Positions 19,880 through 30,063 of a stretch of DNA of 64,000 nt are shown here, piece after piece; the first letter of the stretch is position 1, and every line of letters begins with the position of its first letter. Source of the DNA: Nelumbo lutea (taxonomy: Eukaryota; Streptophyta; Magnoliopsida; Proteales; Nelumbonaceae); contig JAKGHH010000002.1 of NCBI GenBank assembly GCA_022828595.1, forward strand, positions 73,628,383 to 73,692,382, read 5' to 3'. The position numbers were made by a program, and so were the translations under genes. Under the pieces are notes generated by a model. It was given only the letters and a program-made list of their open reading frames with translations. It had not been told where the DNA came from and searched no databases.

Positions 19880-21028
19880 CTAACATGACTCATATTGTAG
19901 AACTGACAACTGACTCAATGATGGAACCAACATCTTGAGGACCTTAAGAGATGGATGTCCCAGTCGGCAATGCCATTGTAGAGGAGTAAGGGAAGTCTGA
20001 AGTGCAATTGAAGATCCACCGCCATCAAGGTAATACAATCCACCGGCTTCATGCCCCCCACCAATCTTCTTCCCCGTCTTGAGATCCTGAAAAACACAAG
20101 TGGAAGGAAAGAGGGTAACAGAACAGTTAAGAGCTTTGGTTATTTTACTAACAGACATAAGATTGAATGGAAACTTAGATACGTATAAAACAGATGATAA
20201 AGGGACAGAAGCCAAGTCAACATTACCAACACCACAGATGGGAGATGAGGACCCATTGGCAAGTGTAATAGTTTGTGGTGTGGAGGTTTCAACAAGAGAA
20301 GAGAACACACCTGGAGTCCTGGTCATACGATCTGAGGCTCTAGAGTCAATAATCCATGAAGGAATTTTAGATGACATGCAAGCAATACCTGATTGGGCAT
20401 GTGTGGCAGTGGTATGCAGTGAAGTAGTTTGAAGGAACCGTTCATACTCATCACGCAGAACACTCACCATCTCCCTCCCAGAAGTAGATGTAGATGTGGA
20501 AGGAGTTAGGTCTGCCAGTTTACTGTCACTAATAGCAACCTCGCCTGTTACAACATGATTAGCCCATTTAGAGGGAGGGCCATGTAGATCATAACAGAAA
20601 TTCACCGTGTGTCCTTCCCTGCCACAATGAGTACACTTCCTTGCAGAGTTACTCTTTCCTTTGCCACGACCTCCCCCTGAGTCACGACCACCACCCTGGC
20701 CAAACATGGAACTACCACGGCCTCTTCGGGAGGCATGACCTCCCCCTCTTGTACTATGTCGACCACTTCTAGCTGTCACAAGTGCTGATCTATCATACTG
20801 TGTGGGGTTCTCTGTCTGGCCCAAAGAGATTCTACGAAGTTTTGAGAATACTTCCTCAAGTGTAGGAAGAGTAGAGCCCCCAAATATTTGAGCTCTAACT
20901 GGTTCATATTCCGACTTCAGCCCCACTAAGAATCTTGTAACATCTAGCTGCTCCCTTTGTTGTTGGTGAACTTGAATATCTGGAGTAAGGGGATCATAGA
21001 CATTGAGTTCATTCCTTATATTCTTCAT
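19880..21028 (-). pseudogene. Copia E gag C-terminus and protease
   Basis: 382 residues, open. Gag part: LDVTRFLVGLKSEYEPVRAQ, PTLEEVFSKLRRISLGQTEN, then an Arg/Gly-rich RNA-binding stretch (SRRGRGSSMFGQGGGRDSGG) and a zinc knuckle, CTHCGREGHTVNFC, near residue 137. Protease: SWIIDSRASDRMT near residue 225, where the G of D-S-G is Arg (G-to-A), followed by ANGSSSPICGVGNV and SVLYVSKFPFNLMSVSKI. The C-terminus enters the pre-integrase zinc finger (HCRLGHPSLKVLK, YESC) and stops at 19880. The upstream gag half is in the same frame but cut off by a stop at 21061-21066. Confidence 0.9.
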
Positions 21029-21064
21029 GCAGGCATAGAACTCTTCTAGTGTTTTGGTTCCTTG

Positions 21065-21457
21065 TTATAAATCAAAGTACTCCTGATACAGCTGATATAC
21101 TCTTGTTGTGTTATCTTGTCCAGAATATAGCTTCTTAGCATGCTCCCATATATCCTTAGCCGTATCAAGGAACATGAAGTTGGCATTGATTTTGGGTTCC
21201 ATACTATTCCACAGCCAAGTCATGGTTTGAGCATCTTCTTGTTCCCAATCATCAAACCCTAGAGAGTCAACCGGTGGCTTCTCATCTCTAACATGCTTTG
21301 CTTTCTTATTTGCCTTGAGAAAAACTTCCACTGATTTAGCCCATGGAACATAGTTCTCCCCATTTAGCTTAATTGAGGTCATTTGTACTCCTAGGTAGTT
21401 GGAGGAAATTACTACACTAGGTTTCTGATCATTGTAGCCATCTCCTATTGCTGCCAT
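21065..21457 (-). pseudogene. Copia E gag N-terminus
   Basis: 130 residues from the Met at 21457, at the same place as in element A. Contains LNGENYVPWAKSVEVFLKAN, GFDDWEQEDAQTMTWLWNS and DIWEHAKKLYSGQDNTTRVY. It stops after YFDL at TAA, where element A has CAA (Gln): a C-to-T nonsense change. The rest of gag follows directly in 19880-21028, so only this one stop breaks gag. Confidence 0.9.
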
Positions 21458-22185
21458 TGTACTCTTTCACAGTTGTCTCTAACTTTACTTCTCAGCTACA
21501 AGCTGATTGATGTTGTTCACAGTTTGACATTTCAGCACCTATTGCAGCCTCTAAACACCACTGCTGACTTCACACACTTGTTCTTATTCACACTACTGCT
21601 GACTTCACACACTTACGTCCCACATAAGCATCAGTTTACCATTCACTAATCACAAGTAGAGGCTCTCTTACAACCACTCAAGCACCACAACACAGCCAAA
21701 TCTGCTGCACCCGGTTCAGACTTATTTAACACACTTAAGAGGGCATTACACAACCACAAGGAGTTCGGCAAGGTCACTGCATTCTACCTTACACCACTCG
21801 GCCACTTACAGCAGCCCTAACACCATTCAACGACTTACAGCAGCCCTACACCATTCGGCTACTGCACACACAGCCCTTCCTAGGGCAACAATGAACCTAG
21901 TTCTCTAGGTTCTACTCAGTACAACAGCTTCTTGTTGGGTTTCTACCCAAAAATATAAGTAACACTAGAAGAAGAGAGAACCGACCTTCCTTTGAGAATA
22001 TCAATCAACCATTCACTATTGAAGTCACTTTCCTTGTTGAAGAAGGTTATGCGCAGCAGAGAGACAAGCTGTAATGTTTCTGACCTAGGGCGAACCAGTT
22101 CTCTCCATCGACTGATCAGAAACGAAGGTGAAGAGTCACGAACATTGCTGAGGTGCTTTACCAACTGACTTAGGTCAGGAGCATT
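21458..22185 (-). other. Copia E untranslated leader with a triple repeat
   Basis: Non-coding leader. Carries the same tandem array of about three 28-30 base units as element A (21790-21880; acaccactcgg and acaccattc starts, cagcagccc ends). A second short repeat, gctgacttcacacactt, occurs twice at about 21559-21615. Confidence 0.7.
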
Positions 22186-22194
22186 GCTCTACCA
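22186..22194 (-). other. Primer-binding site of copia E, 3 bases lost
   Basis: Reads TGGTAGAGC next to the LTR. The family sequence is TGGTATCAGAGC, so TCA is missing. This would weaken tRNA priming. The intact form in element A at the same place shows it is a deletion. Confidence 0.8.
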
Positions 22195-22463
22195 TGTTTC
22201 GACTGTTGCTACAGTAGTCCGAACAGGAAGAGGAGAAGAAGAAGAAGAAGAAGAAGAAGAGAAGAAGAAGAAGGGTCTGTCGAAAATCTGATGGTTAACC
22301 CATTCAGTCGACCCCCTTAATCTATATTAGATTCTAATCATAGTTACAAAGACAGAAATGACCTTACTTAAGTGTGGGGCAGAGTATCTCTAATAACACT
22401 GCCACATAAGCAAGTTAATAAACAGAAGAAGACTAAACTACCCCTATTCGGCACATCTTAACA
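22195..22463 (-). repeat. 5' LTR of copia E (269 bp)
   Basis: Plus strand TGTTTCGACTG to CATCTTAACA, partner of 16939-17217. Shorter by a reduced GAA tract and a 4-bp gap. Confidence 0.93.
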
Positions 22464-22833
22464 GTAATCATTGGGACCATAAACATTGGTAAGGACCCAC
22501 TCAAATCCATCTGACACCTGCTTAAATTTGACAGAAATTGAGAACCTTCCCACTAATTCTTCCACTCCCTCACTACTTCATCCTTCCACAAAGTAATTAA
22601 CCCTCCAGATGAGCCCCTCCTAGGCTCATAACCCACCTCAGTCCGTTCACTCTCCACACACTTCTAGCCCACCTTTTGTCAAAAGTCATAAGTTTAGATT
22701 CCTGAATTAAAACAATATCTGGATTTTCTTTCTCTAAAACTTCCTTTATTAAGGCTCTTTTTCTTACACCCCCCAATCCTCTCACATTCCAGCTTATAAT
22801 CTTCATTCCTTCCACAGCTCTACCTAGCCCCAC
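22464..22833 (-). pseudogene. LINE F endonuclease, first piece
   Basis: The frame 22597-22833 starts VEGMKIISWNVRGLGGVRKR, the N-terminal signature of the LINE apurinic-type endonuclease (KIISWNVRG), then NPDIVLIQESKL with the catalytic Glu. Frameshifts near 22600 lead to LITLWKDEVV, FSISVKFKQVSDGFEWV and NVYGPND, where copia E interrupts at 22463. This is the start of LINE ORF2. RT is missing elsewhere in the element. Confidence 0.87.
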
Positions 22834-22859
22834 TCCCTTTCCTTCTAGTAGCCTCCTTT

Positions 22860-23577
22860 TCTTCCCCTCCCTTTCCTCACTCTACCCCCTGTGCTCACGT
22901 TCACTTCCAAATTTAATTTCTCAGCTTCGCCCAACCTTCTCTTCCTCCTATTCCCACCATCTTTTTCAGCCCGTAAATACCCTTTCAGCTCGTTTAGGTT
23001 TCTCACCTTACAACCTAACTTTTCTAAAAACTCAGCTAATGACTCTACTTCTTCCTCTTCCTTCTCTTCCTTTTCCCCTTTACCTCACTCCTCTTATTCC
23101 CCTCCTTCTCCTCCTCCATCTTACCACTGTCCTTCTTAGTTTCCCCTTTGGTTATTTCATTTGGATCTGTTCTCCCCACCCTCACCACCTTCTCACCCCC
23201 CTCCTGTAACTCCCCAACCTCCTCAATATCAGCCTTTGGACCTTGGGTATTCAGCAAAGGGGCACGACTAGGATCTGAAAGACAAACATCACAGGCAGAG
23301 CAAACATTAATATCTAAAATCGAAACCATGGCCATACTTGGGACTGAAGGAGAAGGAGAAGAGACATTCAACTGGGTAAGTCCATAAACTCTTCGTGTAG
23401 GCTTATTTGGTTGGCACCTAGGCCAACTTCACCCTTGTTCGTACTTCCAAGGCTTTGTCGTTCATCCCCGTCTATGCCGTCTCTACTCGAATTATGATGA
23501 GCAGCCTGTACAACATGCTCTAAGAAAAGGATATCAATATTCAGGGCATCTTCCAACTCTCCTTGATGATCTTCCCA
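22860..23577 (-). pseudogene. LINE F ORF1 C-terminal region
   Basis: Frames 23368-23556 and 23045-23371, polar and low in complexity (Glu, Lys, Ser rich; ends in a KRKRRKRKK basic tail). They sit between the conserved ORF1 domain and ORF2, where plant LINE ORF1 proteins have a variable, charged C-terminus. Assigned by position; there is no motif of its own. Confidence 0.55.
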
Positions 23578-24663
23578 CTAAAGTTCAGCTTCAACATCTG
23601 AGTCTGACATCTCCTCTGAATTGTCGCAACTTACCCATCCGTCGTCCTCGTCTTCACAGTCTTCCTTACTCCCCCTGGAGAACCTCGGGTTTGGCCTTTC
23701 TCGTTCTGATCCATCTTGGTCACCTTCTCTGTGTTTTGTCACTAGTAACCAGCCCAGCTTCCTCTTCAATAAGCTCTGGTTGCCTAAAGAAAAAATTCGG
23801 TTCTCAGGGGTCGGGCCACGTGAAGAAGATAAACCCATATTCTTGTCTATCAATGGCTGAGTAGAGATTCGACTCACGTGACCACTTAAGTGGTCACATG
23901 AGTCCAAAAGCTGATTGTGGCCCTTCAAATCGATGAGAACCACCCGACCCGAAAATGAACCAGTTGGTTCAAAGAGTGTGGTGCGTAGCTCGAACTTAGT
24001 CTTGGGCCGAACCCCCCCTCTCTGGTCTGACCTGGTTACCCCTTTGACCAAGTCTGCATAGGACAAAACAGTGGTAGAGTTGTTTTGGTTTTCAAAAAAA
24101 TTTGAAAACTTTTCCACAAATGCCTCTTTGCTTTTGACCTTCGACTTTTCAGCTTCCTCATTCAGAGAAACCTTCACTCCAGCGGCTGCCACATGTCCAG
24201 ACTTCCTTTGCTCAAACCTGCCAACTGTAACCCATCTTGCCACGTCATCATCACCCTCAAGCTTCGACCTCCCTAGCCACTCTAACGTTTCAACTTCCGA
24301 ACTCACCCAGACTTTATACCAATAGCCTTCTGCACATATTTGTACTACCCTTGGAACTTCCTCAGGCTTCATTCCAGCAACTCTCAAGTGTGTTGCCCTC
24401 AAATCTGTGGTCTTATACGACAGAAGAACACGGCCCATCACCTGCACCAGATTCTCCAAGGTTGATTTTTGCCAGAGATGAAAGGGTAAACCCAGCAGCT
24501 TCAGTTTAAAGCTTCCATCTACAACAGCAACCTCATTTGAAAGAGGACACCGGTTTTCAATTCTTACAGGACCTTCACTCGTTTCCGACATAGTGAAATC
24601 CATCAACAACTCACCCACATCAAGGATTGCTTTCCTATCGTGGAAAGGAATAAGGATGACCAT
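23578..24663 (-). pseudogene. LINE F ORF1 main part (DUF4283-like, 361 aa)
   Basis: Open frame of 361 residues. It contains FKLKLLGLPFHLWQKSTLEN followed by GRVLLSYKTTDLRATHLRVA and the EVPRVVQICAEGYWYKVWV block, a pattern I associate with the ORF1 (nucleic acid-binding) proteins of plant LINEs. C-terminal part is Ser/Glu rich and ends EEMSDSDVEAEL. ORF1 coats the element RNA in the ribonucleoprotein. The Met at 24663 is only the first in this open stretch; earlier ORF1 residues (KDWKGLLEEVTTKLGLN) lie just upstream, before a stop. Confidence 0.75.
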
Positions 24664-25295
24664 CTAGTTCAATCCAAGCTTTGTTGTCACCTCTTCTAGC
24701 AGCCCCTTCCAGTCCTTCACCTCCTCCCTCGTAGATAAGATGTATTTCTTTTCCTAGTTTCCTTTCTCCTCATCCAATGCAGCTCTTGGTTCTGGGATAG
24801 TAAACGCCACAGTTGGCTTTCCTTGGGTTCCCACTATGTCTTCTAAGCCCAGCCTCTCTAGTCTCTTTCTTCTTTCTGTCATCTCTTCTTTCTTACTTTG
24901 TCCGCCAACTACTCTCTCTGTTTGCACCTTCACTGCCTTCGATTCCTTACTGACTAATCTCCTGTGTAGAGCATTAGCCATTGCTGTCCACACCTTCAGG
25001 GATAACTAATATCTGTCTCTTCCTTTTGTCGAACTTCTCTTCCAAGGTAACAAACCAACCACTAGAGTTCTTCCTTCTCTCAGCTGTGTATTGTCTCCTT
25101 GCCTGCCTTAGCGTACCTTTCCACCTTTCACTCCAACTCACCTAGCCAGCGGCACCATCTAGGAAACTCTGAAACCACGGAACGACATCTCCCACTAACA
25201 GAACAATTCCTTTCTTTCCTTCTCTGATCTTAATTGTAAGCTCCTTTTGGTAAAAAGTCTCCTCTAGCAACAATTCCTTTCGTTCTATTCTCAAC
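24664..25295 (-). pseudogene. LINE F ORF1 N-terminal region
   Basis: Broken frames. 25142-25290 reads KELLLEETFYQKELTIKIRE, then GDVVPWFQSFLDGAAG; further on comes RRQYTAERRKNSSGWFVTLE and, in 24754-24993, MANALHRRLVSK. The order matches LINE G at 25576-26398 (SFCFEEGRYKDRWMLKIREE, LKGFMDGT, AEMRRNVKGWFVVILE), which supports the ORF1 assignment. The residues before KELLLEE merge with copia C, so the element's 5' end is at about 25290 and its 5' untranslated region is missing or very short. Confidence 0.72.
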
Positions 25296-25575
25296 ACTTT
25301 TTCAAGTGCCTCCATTTCCTGTAAGGGATAAAAACATAAGCAATAGAAGAGATATAGGAACAATAAGAGGGAGATAAGGTATCATAAGAGACATAGTTTG
25401 AGATATGATATTTAGCACATGTTTGTTTTTCTTTACAAACTGCAATAGGAAGGTTAAGGTCAAAATCCACACTAAGAGGCTCAGCAGTAGATTCAACATA
25501 GGCATCAAAAACAAGAAGAGGTTTGGAATCCAAATTACCTGAGTTCGGGAAGTCAGATTGTAATGGACATTCAAT
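25296..25575 (-). pseudogene. Copia C linker before RT
   Basis: Frame 25291-25608 carries NLPIAVCKEKQTCAKYHISN and YVSYDTLSPSYCSYISSIA, the conserved segment between integrase and RT in copia elements, then by frameshift QEMEALEK, the residues just before the TWEIV found at 11990. This is the upstream half of copia C, displaced by LINE F. C's gag, protease and integrase are absent; the sequence passes into LINE G at about 25575. Confidence 0.82.
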
Positions 25576-26398
25576 CTCTGGAGTCATCCTCTTCTTCACT
25601 AGCTCCAAGTAACACAGCCTTCAAATCATCAAAAGGTTTGATGTTCATGATTCCTTTTATGTTGAATTTCTCCACAAACCTCTGCAATTCTTCCCCAATC
25701 TGACACTTTTTTGGTTGATGTTAAAATCAAGTTTTTCTTCCAAGATTCTTTCTCCATATCTAGGAGCATCCTTCGACTTCTGGTATTACTACATACAATC
25801 GCTTGTAGATCTCCTACCTTTTGTTTTCCTTCCTTCGATTTTTCTTTGTAACTCTGATTGTTATAGACCTTGGTGTCCCTTCTATGTTTTGAGCTTTGTT
25901 TCTCTATCGTGTTCAGCATAAACTCTTGTAGTATATCTGTGAACAATCTCCACCTTGCTCTCTTTCTATCCTCACACACACAATATTTGTTTTCTATCAT
26001 CTCCAAATCTTTCTAAGATCACCACGAACCATCCTTTCACATTTCTCCTCATCTCAGCTTCAAAACTTTTTCCATCTACATTCACTTCACTCTTCCATCC
26101 CAGTCTTTTAATGGAGAAAGTTGTCCCATCCATGAAGCCCTTCAATCATCCAACCACTTCCTCGTCGGTGAAAATGGTGGGCCTCTTCTCTTCTCTAATC
26201 TTTAGCATCCACCTATCCTTGTATCTTCCTTCTTCGAAGCAAAAACTCTTAGCTTTGATGTCCATTTTTCTTCTCCGTTTCACTATAGATGAGTATTCAT
26301 CCATCTCCCTTAGCCCTGGTTGTCGATCATATCCACATCTCCTTGAACATGCTATCTCACAAACATGGATCTTGTTTTATACGGACTCTAGCAATGTC
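25576..26398 (-). pseudogene. LINE G ORF1 N-terminal half
   Basis: Minus strand reading down from about 26345: MDIKAKSFCFEEGRYKDRWM, LKIREEKRPTIFTDEEVVG, LKGFMDGTTFSIKRLGWKSE and AEMRRNVKGWFVVILERFG, then frame 25629-26006 with KESWKKNLILTSTKKVSDWG and, after a shift, EKFNIKGIMNIKPFDDLKAV. This is a second LINE ORF1, parallel in layout to that of LINE F but diverged. It is cut at about 25575 by copia C and at 26398 by copia B2. No ORF2. Confidence 0.7.
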
Positions 26399-27590
26399 CT
26401 TGTTTCTTACTTCTCAACGTGACTAGGTTTCCTCCCACAAAGATACGATAACCACTAGTGAATTTTCTATCATCAACTGATCCAACCCAACTAACATCTT
26501 TATATACTTCAACCTTCAAATGCCCATTTTTCTAGAACAACAAACCAGCTCAGGGAAACTTCTTGAGATACCTAAGGATCCTCTCGGCATCCTCTAAATG
26601 AGTGGTCTTAGAGGCATGCATGAACTAGCTAAGGGCACCCACAACATAAGCAATGTCAGGTCGGTTCATAGACATAAGAACCTTCCCACAAGTCTCTGGA
26701 ATTGTTTCACATCTATTGCAGATTTGCAATTTACCAATGGTAATCACCCAACATGTGATTTGGATCAATGGGATAGTCAATTGGTTTCACTCCTAACTTT
26801 CCTTAATCCTATAATAGATCTAAAATGTATTTCCTCTGTGAAATGAAGATCCCCTTTTGTGAGCGGGAAATTTCAATTCAAAGGCAATACTATAGGGACC
26901 TAGATCTTTCACCTCAAACTGAGTGGCTAAACATACACTAATATCATCACCAATGACTACTAATGTCATCAACGTACACTATTAAAGCTGCAATTTCACC
27001 TTACCCCCTCTTCACAAATAATGTATAATCAAACTAGCACTACTTAAAGCTTATATGTTGCACAGCTAAATGAAAGCTATTGAACCAAGCCCTTGATAAT
27101 TGTTTTAAACTATACAAGGACTTCTTCAGCTTGCACACTTTCCTCTCATTACCCTGGGCATAGAAACTAGGGGTTGGACCATGTACACCTCTTCTTCAAG
27201 ATCACCATTCAAGAAAGCATTTTTTATATCCAACTAGTGAAGATCCCAATCAAGATTAGTTGCCAATGAGAAGAAGATTCTGATAAAGTCCATCTTGTCT
27301 ATTAGGGAAAATGTCTTTATATAATCTACTCAATACACTTAATTAAACCCCTTTGCCACTAACTGGCTTTATACTTTTCCACTATGACATCAGCCTTTTG
27401 TTTAACTATAAACACCTACTTACATACTACTGGTTTCTTTCCTTCAAGAAAGTCTACCAACTGCCATGTACCATTTTTACATAAGGCGTTGATCTCTTTT
27501 TTCATTGCATCTGTCCATTTAAGTGTAAATAGAGCCTCTGCCACATTCTTAGGGCTAGGGACACCACACCGTTAATGGAAAAGAGAAAGG
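26399..27590 (-). pseudogene. Copia B2: RNase H, RT and linker remnant
   Basis: Minus strand, B family. In descending coordinates: linker (KNVAEALFTLKWTDAMKKEI near 27550-27490), RT start (HGTWQLVDFLEGKK-like near 27470), DIKNAFLNG-like near 27220, LKKSLYSLKQ-like near 27110, and RNase H from 26650 to 26400 (FVGGNLVT, SKKQ). Frames are broken throughout. It ends abruptly at 26398 against LINE G and at 27590 against LINE H. The gag of probably the same element follows at 28253-28941. Confidence 0.78.
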
Positions 27591-28252
27591 CAAGGAAAGA
27601 AAGTGATTGCGCAGGTCCAGCCAGTGCCACTCCTCCTAAGAATCTCTCAATTGGATGTGCCACAACTAAAGATTCTGAGAACCTATTGGACAACGGTTTA
27701 GAACAAGAGAGAGCTAGAATCTGGTCCTTAATCCTGGAAAACCTATTTAATTATAAAAAAAAATCCTGGAAAACCTATTTAATTATCAAAAAAAAATCCT
27801 GGAAAACCTATTTGACCAGACCCTAGATATGGAGAATAGCAAAAATAGAGAAAACCACCCCATCACTTAACCAAAGATTGTACCCCAAACTTTAACCCAT
27901 GTGGGAGCAAGGAGGCTGAATCAAGAGGGGAAAGAAGAGTCAGAAGGAAAGAGAAGAGTGGGAAGGAAGATTGAAGGAAGTAAGGTATATATGAGGAAGA
28001 AAGGAAAGAAAAGAAGGAAGCAAAGCGAGATATATAAGTTTAAGTGTGGAATAAATTATGAGAAGGAAAAGAGGAGCTTGAAAAGAAAAAGAGGGGAATA
28101 CTAGGCAGCTATTGTTAAGGGGTCACAAGCAGGTTGAAATGAAGATAATCAGGTGGAACGTAAGAGGTCTAGGAAGTGCCAAAAAGAGGAGGACAATCAG
28201 GAATACTCTCAAAAAAGAAAGACCAGACCTGATCTTGATTCACCCTTCTTAA
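27591..28252 (+). pseudogene. LINE H fragment: ORF1 end and endonuclease start
   Basis: Plus strand. Near 28140 it reads MKIIRWNVRGLGSAKKRRTI, then KKERPDLILIH, the start of a LINE endonuclease; the sequence breaks off at 28252. Upstream (27901-28104) is a Lys/Glu-rich frame ending KRSLKRKRGEY, resembling an ORF1 basic tail. At 27735-27815 there are three copies of a unit of about 31-33 bases containing tcctggaaaacctattt. It separates B2 pol from B2 gag, so it was probably inserted in copia B2. Confidence 0.68.
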
Positions 28253-28941
28253 AAGAATTCCCACCATTTATATTTGCAACCCCCTTGGATATCAAAGCAA
28301 TTGGCTCCCCGTAAGAACTATTTATCACATTTCTTGTATTCTCCTCCATCTTTACTTCCCAAGATCTACACCCTAATAGATTCATACATTGGGTTCAGCC
28401 CCAAATGAAAAGCAAACACCCATTGTTAGGAGAAAAGACACTTGTAGGCTTTTCCATCCTCATTACACTTCCAGTCCATACTCTGATAATGGTCCAACTC
28501 CTTTCAAATTGAGGTCAAATCTGAGTAACATAGTGAAAAACTCCTCTCCCCCTACTTATAGGTAGTGGATTCAACTTCCAACTAATAAACCTATGAATAA
28601 AGCCACTACTCGGAATACGTGAACTGGCTTGTTCCAAAATCTCATAAGCTATGTCAGCCTACATGAAGTTTCTTATTACTTGGGCAGCATAGACGCTAGA
28701 AGCCACTCTCCCAATTCCAATTGCCATACTCAGCACTTCTAGACTTTGGTTCCTTAATCTTCCCATTGATATATCCTATCTTCCCCCTTGCAGTGATATA
28801 GAGTTTAATCCCCTTTGACCACTCTAGGTAATTGATACCATCTAGGGGAATAACAGCCATAGGGAAGTTCATGTCTAACCCCCCAATCAGTCCACTTTGA
28901 TTTGAAGAGACACCAGATATAGAAAAGTCCTCAAAAGACAT
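28253..28941 (-). pseudogene. Copia B2 gag
   Basis: The gag N-terminus is open at 28696-28941: MNFPMAVIPLDGINYLEWSK, GIKLYITARGKIGYINGKIK. Downstream frames give LDHYQSMDWKCNEDGKAY and ESIRV-like segments as in copia B. The CAG codon after LDHY is kept here, showing that the TAG at the same place in element B is a mutation. The zinc knuckle, protease and integrase are missing because of LINE H and a deletion. Confidence 0.8.
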
Positions 28942-29173
28942 GATAGATCCCTCAGGCCAAACTTATTCAGCTAAGAAAATACTGTAGATAGGGAAGGACC
29001 ATCACCAAGATACCAGGTGTACTACAAACCAGGACTAGAGGAGGTTAATTTCTCCAGTCCACACAGAGTACTACTGCTGGAAACACAGTGGTTTATGTTT
29101 TGTTTGAAGGTGTTGCCTTAACAACCTTAACAGCCTGTACTTTTTTTCTTTTTTAGTGAAATATTTTCTTTTA
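28942..29173 (-). other. Copia B2 leader remnant
   Basis: Non-coding sequence upstream of gag; no primer-binding site or LTR found. Contains two T-rich runs near 29142-29170. Confidence 0.35.
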
Positions 29174-29525
29174 CTATTTCACGGGGGTGCATACTAAAAA
29201 TCCAATCTCTTTAAGTAGGTACCTTAACCACACTAGCTCACAAGTCGTATGTGCCATGACTCTATAGTCAACCTCAGCATTGCTTCTTGCCACAATTGTC
29301 TGCTTCTTACTCTTCCAGGTTACCGAATTACCTCCAAGGAAAGTACAATATCCTGTGGTTGACCTCCTATTAGAGGTAAAACCAACCCAATCAGCATCTA
29401 TATAACCTTCTTTTCCAAGTTTCCCTCTAAATTTGTACAACAACCAATGTCCCAGAGTTCCCATTAAGTACCATACAATCCTAATAACTGCATTGCAATG
29501 AGTTCCCAACAACAGCTCCATACAA
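29174..29525 (-). pseudogene. Copia RNase H fragment (E-like)
   Basis: 115-residue frame: AVIRIVWYLMGTLGHWLLYK, GYIDADWVGFTSNRRSTTGY, TWKSKKQTIVARSNAEVDYR and MAHTTCELVWLRYLLKEIGF. It is closest to element E's RNase H (residues around 600-700), especially the AHTTCELVWLRNLL block. The domain is cut at both ends; no RT or LTR adjoins it. Confidence 0.82.
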
Positions 29526-29539
29526 CATTGCTGGCATTA

Positions 29540-29770
29540 CAACCATTTTATAGAATTTTCCTTTTAGCCTTTTAGCCTGAGTGGTTTTTGCCTATTACAT
29601 AAGACTACGGATGCACCAATCTGTTTCGCCCATCCTACTCTAGTTGTATGGGAGACACCCTCCTCAATCTCTCCTCTGTTATGAATTATTAAACCAAGGT
29701 AACGGAAATGGTCCCATTTTACTGCTTATTATCAGAAAAATAAATAGGAGAAATCTTTTCCTTTGTAATC
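29540..29770 (-). pseudogene. RTE-type LINE fragment (RT C-terminus)
   Basis: Minus strand gives FRYLGLIIHNRGEIEEGVSH, then GWAKQIGASVVLCNRQKPLR, a conserved stretch after the RT core in RTE-clade LINEs of plants. It aligns with 53998-54140 in the longer RTE relic. No other domain. Confidence 0.65.
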
Positions 29771-29960
29771 TTTAGGATGGTTGAATATTGTTTGTATAGG
29801 CATTTCCTAAAACAGATTAAAAAATAGCCATAGGAAGAATGTTGATTTAGATAGAATCAAGATGTGAGACTGATGAAAAATGGCACAAGCATTAAAAAAG
29901 CATATCCTCGAGAAAATAAGAAAAGACACACAACTATAATGAAAAAGAAACAAAACTTAC
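29771..29960. other. No recognisable feature
   Basis: AT-rich, no structure seen apart from the candidate exon that follows. Confidence 0.4.
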
Positions 29961-30063
29961 TTGCTCAACATCACGCTCTGGATTCCCATAACTAACTGGA
30001 TCTGCCATTCCATCTGAAACAATTATCAAGAAACCACCAGAAAAGCGTTTGTGTCTCAAGCAA
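29961..30063 (-). CDS. Candidate internal exon, unknown protein
   Basis: Minus strand: 34 open codons reading LRHKRFSGGFLIIVSDGM, then ADPVSYGNPERDVEQ, ending exactly at a good splice donor (CAA|GTAAGT, donor at 29959-29960). A possible acceptor, GATGCAG, precedes at 30064-30066, but its pyrimidine tract is poor. The composition is protein-like and unlike the surrounding transposon relics. I do not recognise the family. No companion exon was found nearby. It may be an exon of an unseen gene, a gene fragment, or chance. Confidence 0.3.

Larger units (their letters stand above)
16939..22463 (-). mobile_element. Copia element E, nearly complete, inside LINE F
   Basis: Full-length copia of about 5.5 kb on the minus strand: 5' LTR 22195-22463, damaged primer-binding site, leader, gag, protease, integrase, RT, RNase H, polypurine tract, 3' LTR 16939-17217. 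The two LTRs differ by about six substitutions in roughly 250 aligned bases plus GAA-length and one 4-bp indel, so it is the youngest full-length copia here. It interrupts the LINE F endonuclease. A 5-bp target duplication is not seen: flanks are gtttg on the left and gtaat on the right (plus strand). Confidence 0.93.
11999..25295 (-). mobile_element. LINE F (L1-type), split by copias D and E
   Basis: Minus-strand non-LTR retrotransposon in three surviving pieces: ORF1 and endonuclease start (22464-25295), an endonuclease piece (16778-16938), and the zinc-binding and RNase H end (11999-13185). The 3' end is marked by an oligo-A run on the minus strand (12000-12007). Copia E separates the first two pieces, and the protein resumes across it: NVYGPND before, KQRKELWEELGDI after. 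Copia D separates the last two. The RT core is absent, so a deletion at about 13186 removed it together with D's 5' end. LINE F lies inside copia C: the host reads MEALEK at 25300 and TWEIV at 11990. Confidence 0.85.

Noticed and set aside
22891..24509. Long plus-strand ORFs rich in Ser and Pro
   Set aside because: They are antisense shadows of LINE F ORF1 on the minus strand and have no motif of their own.
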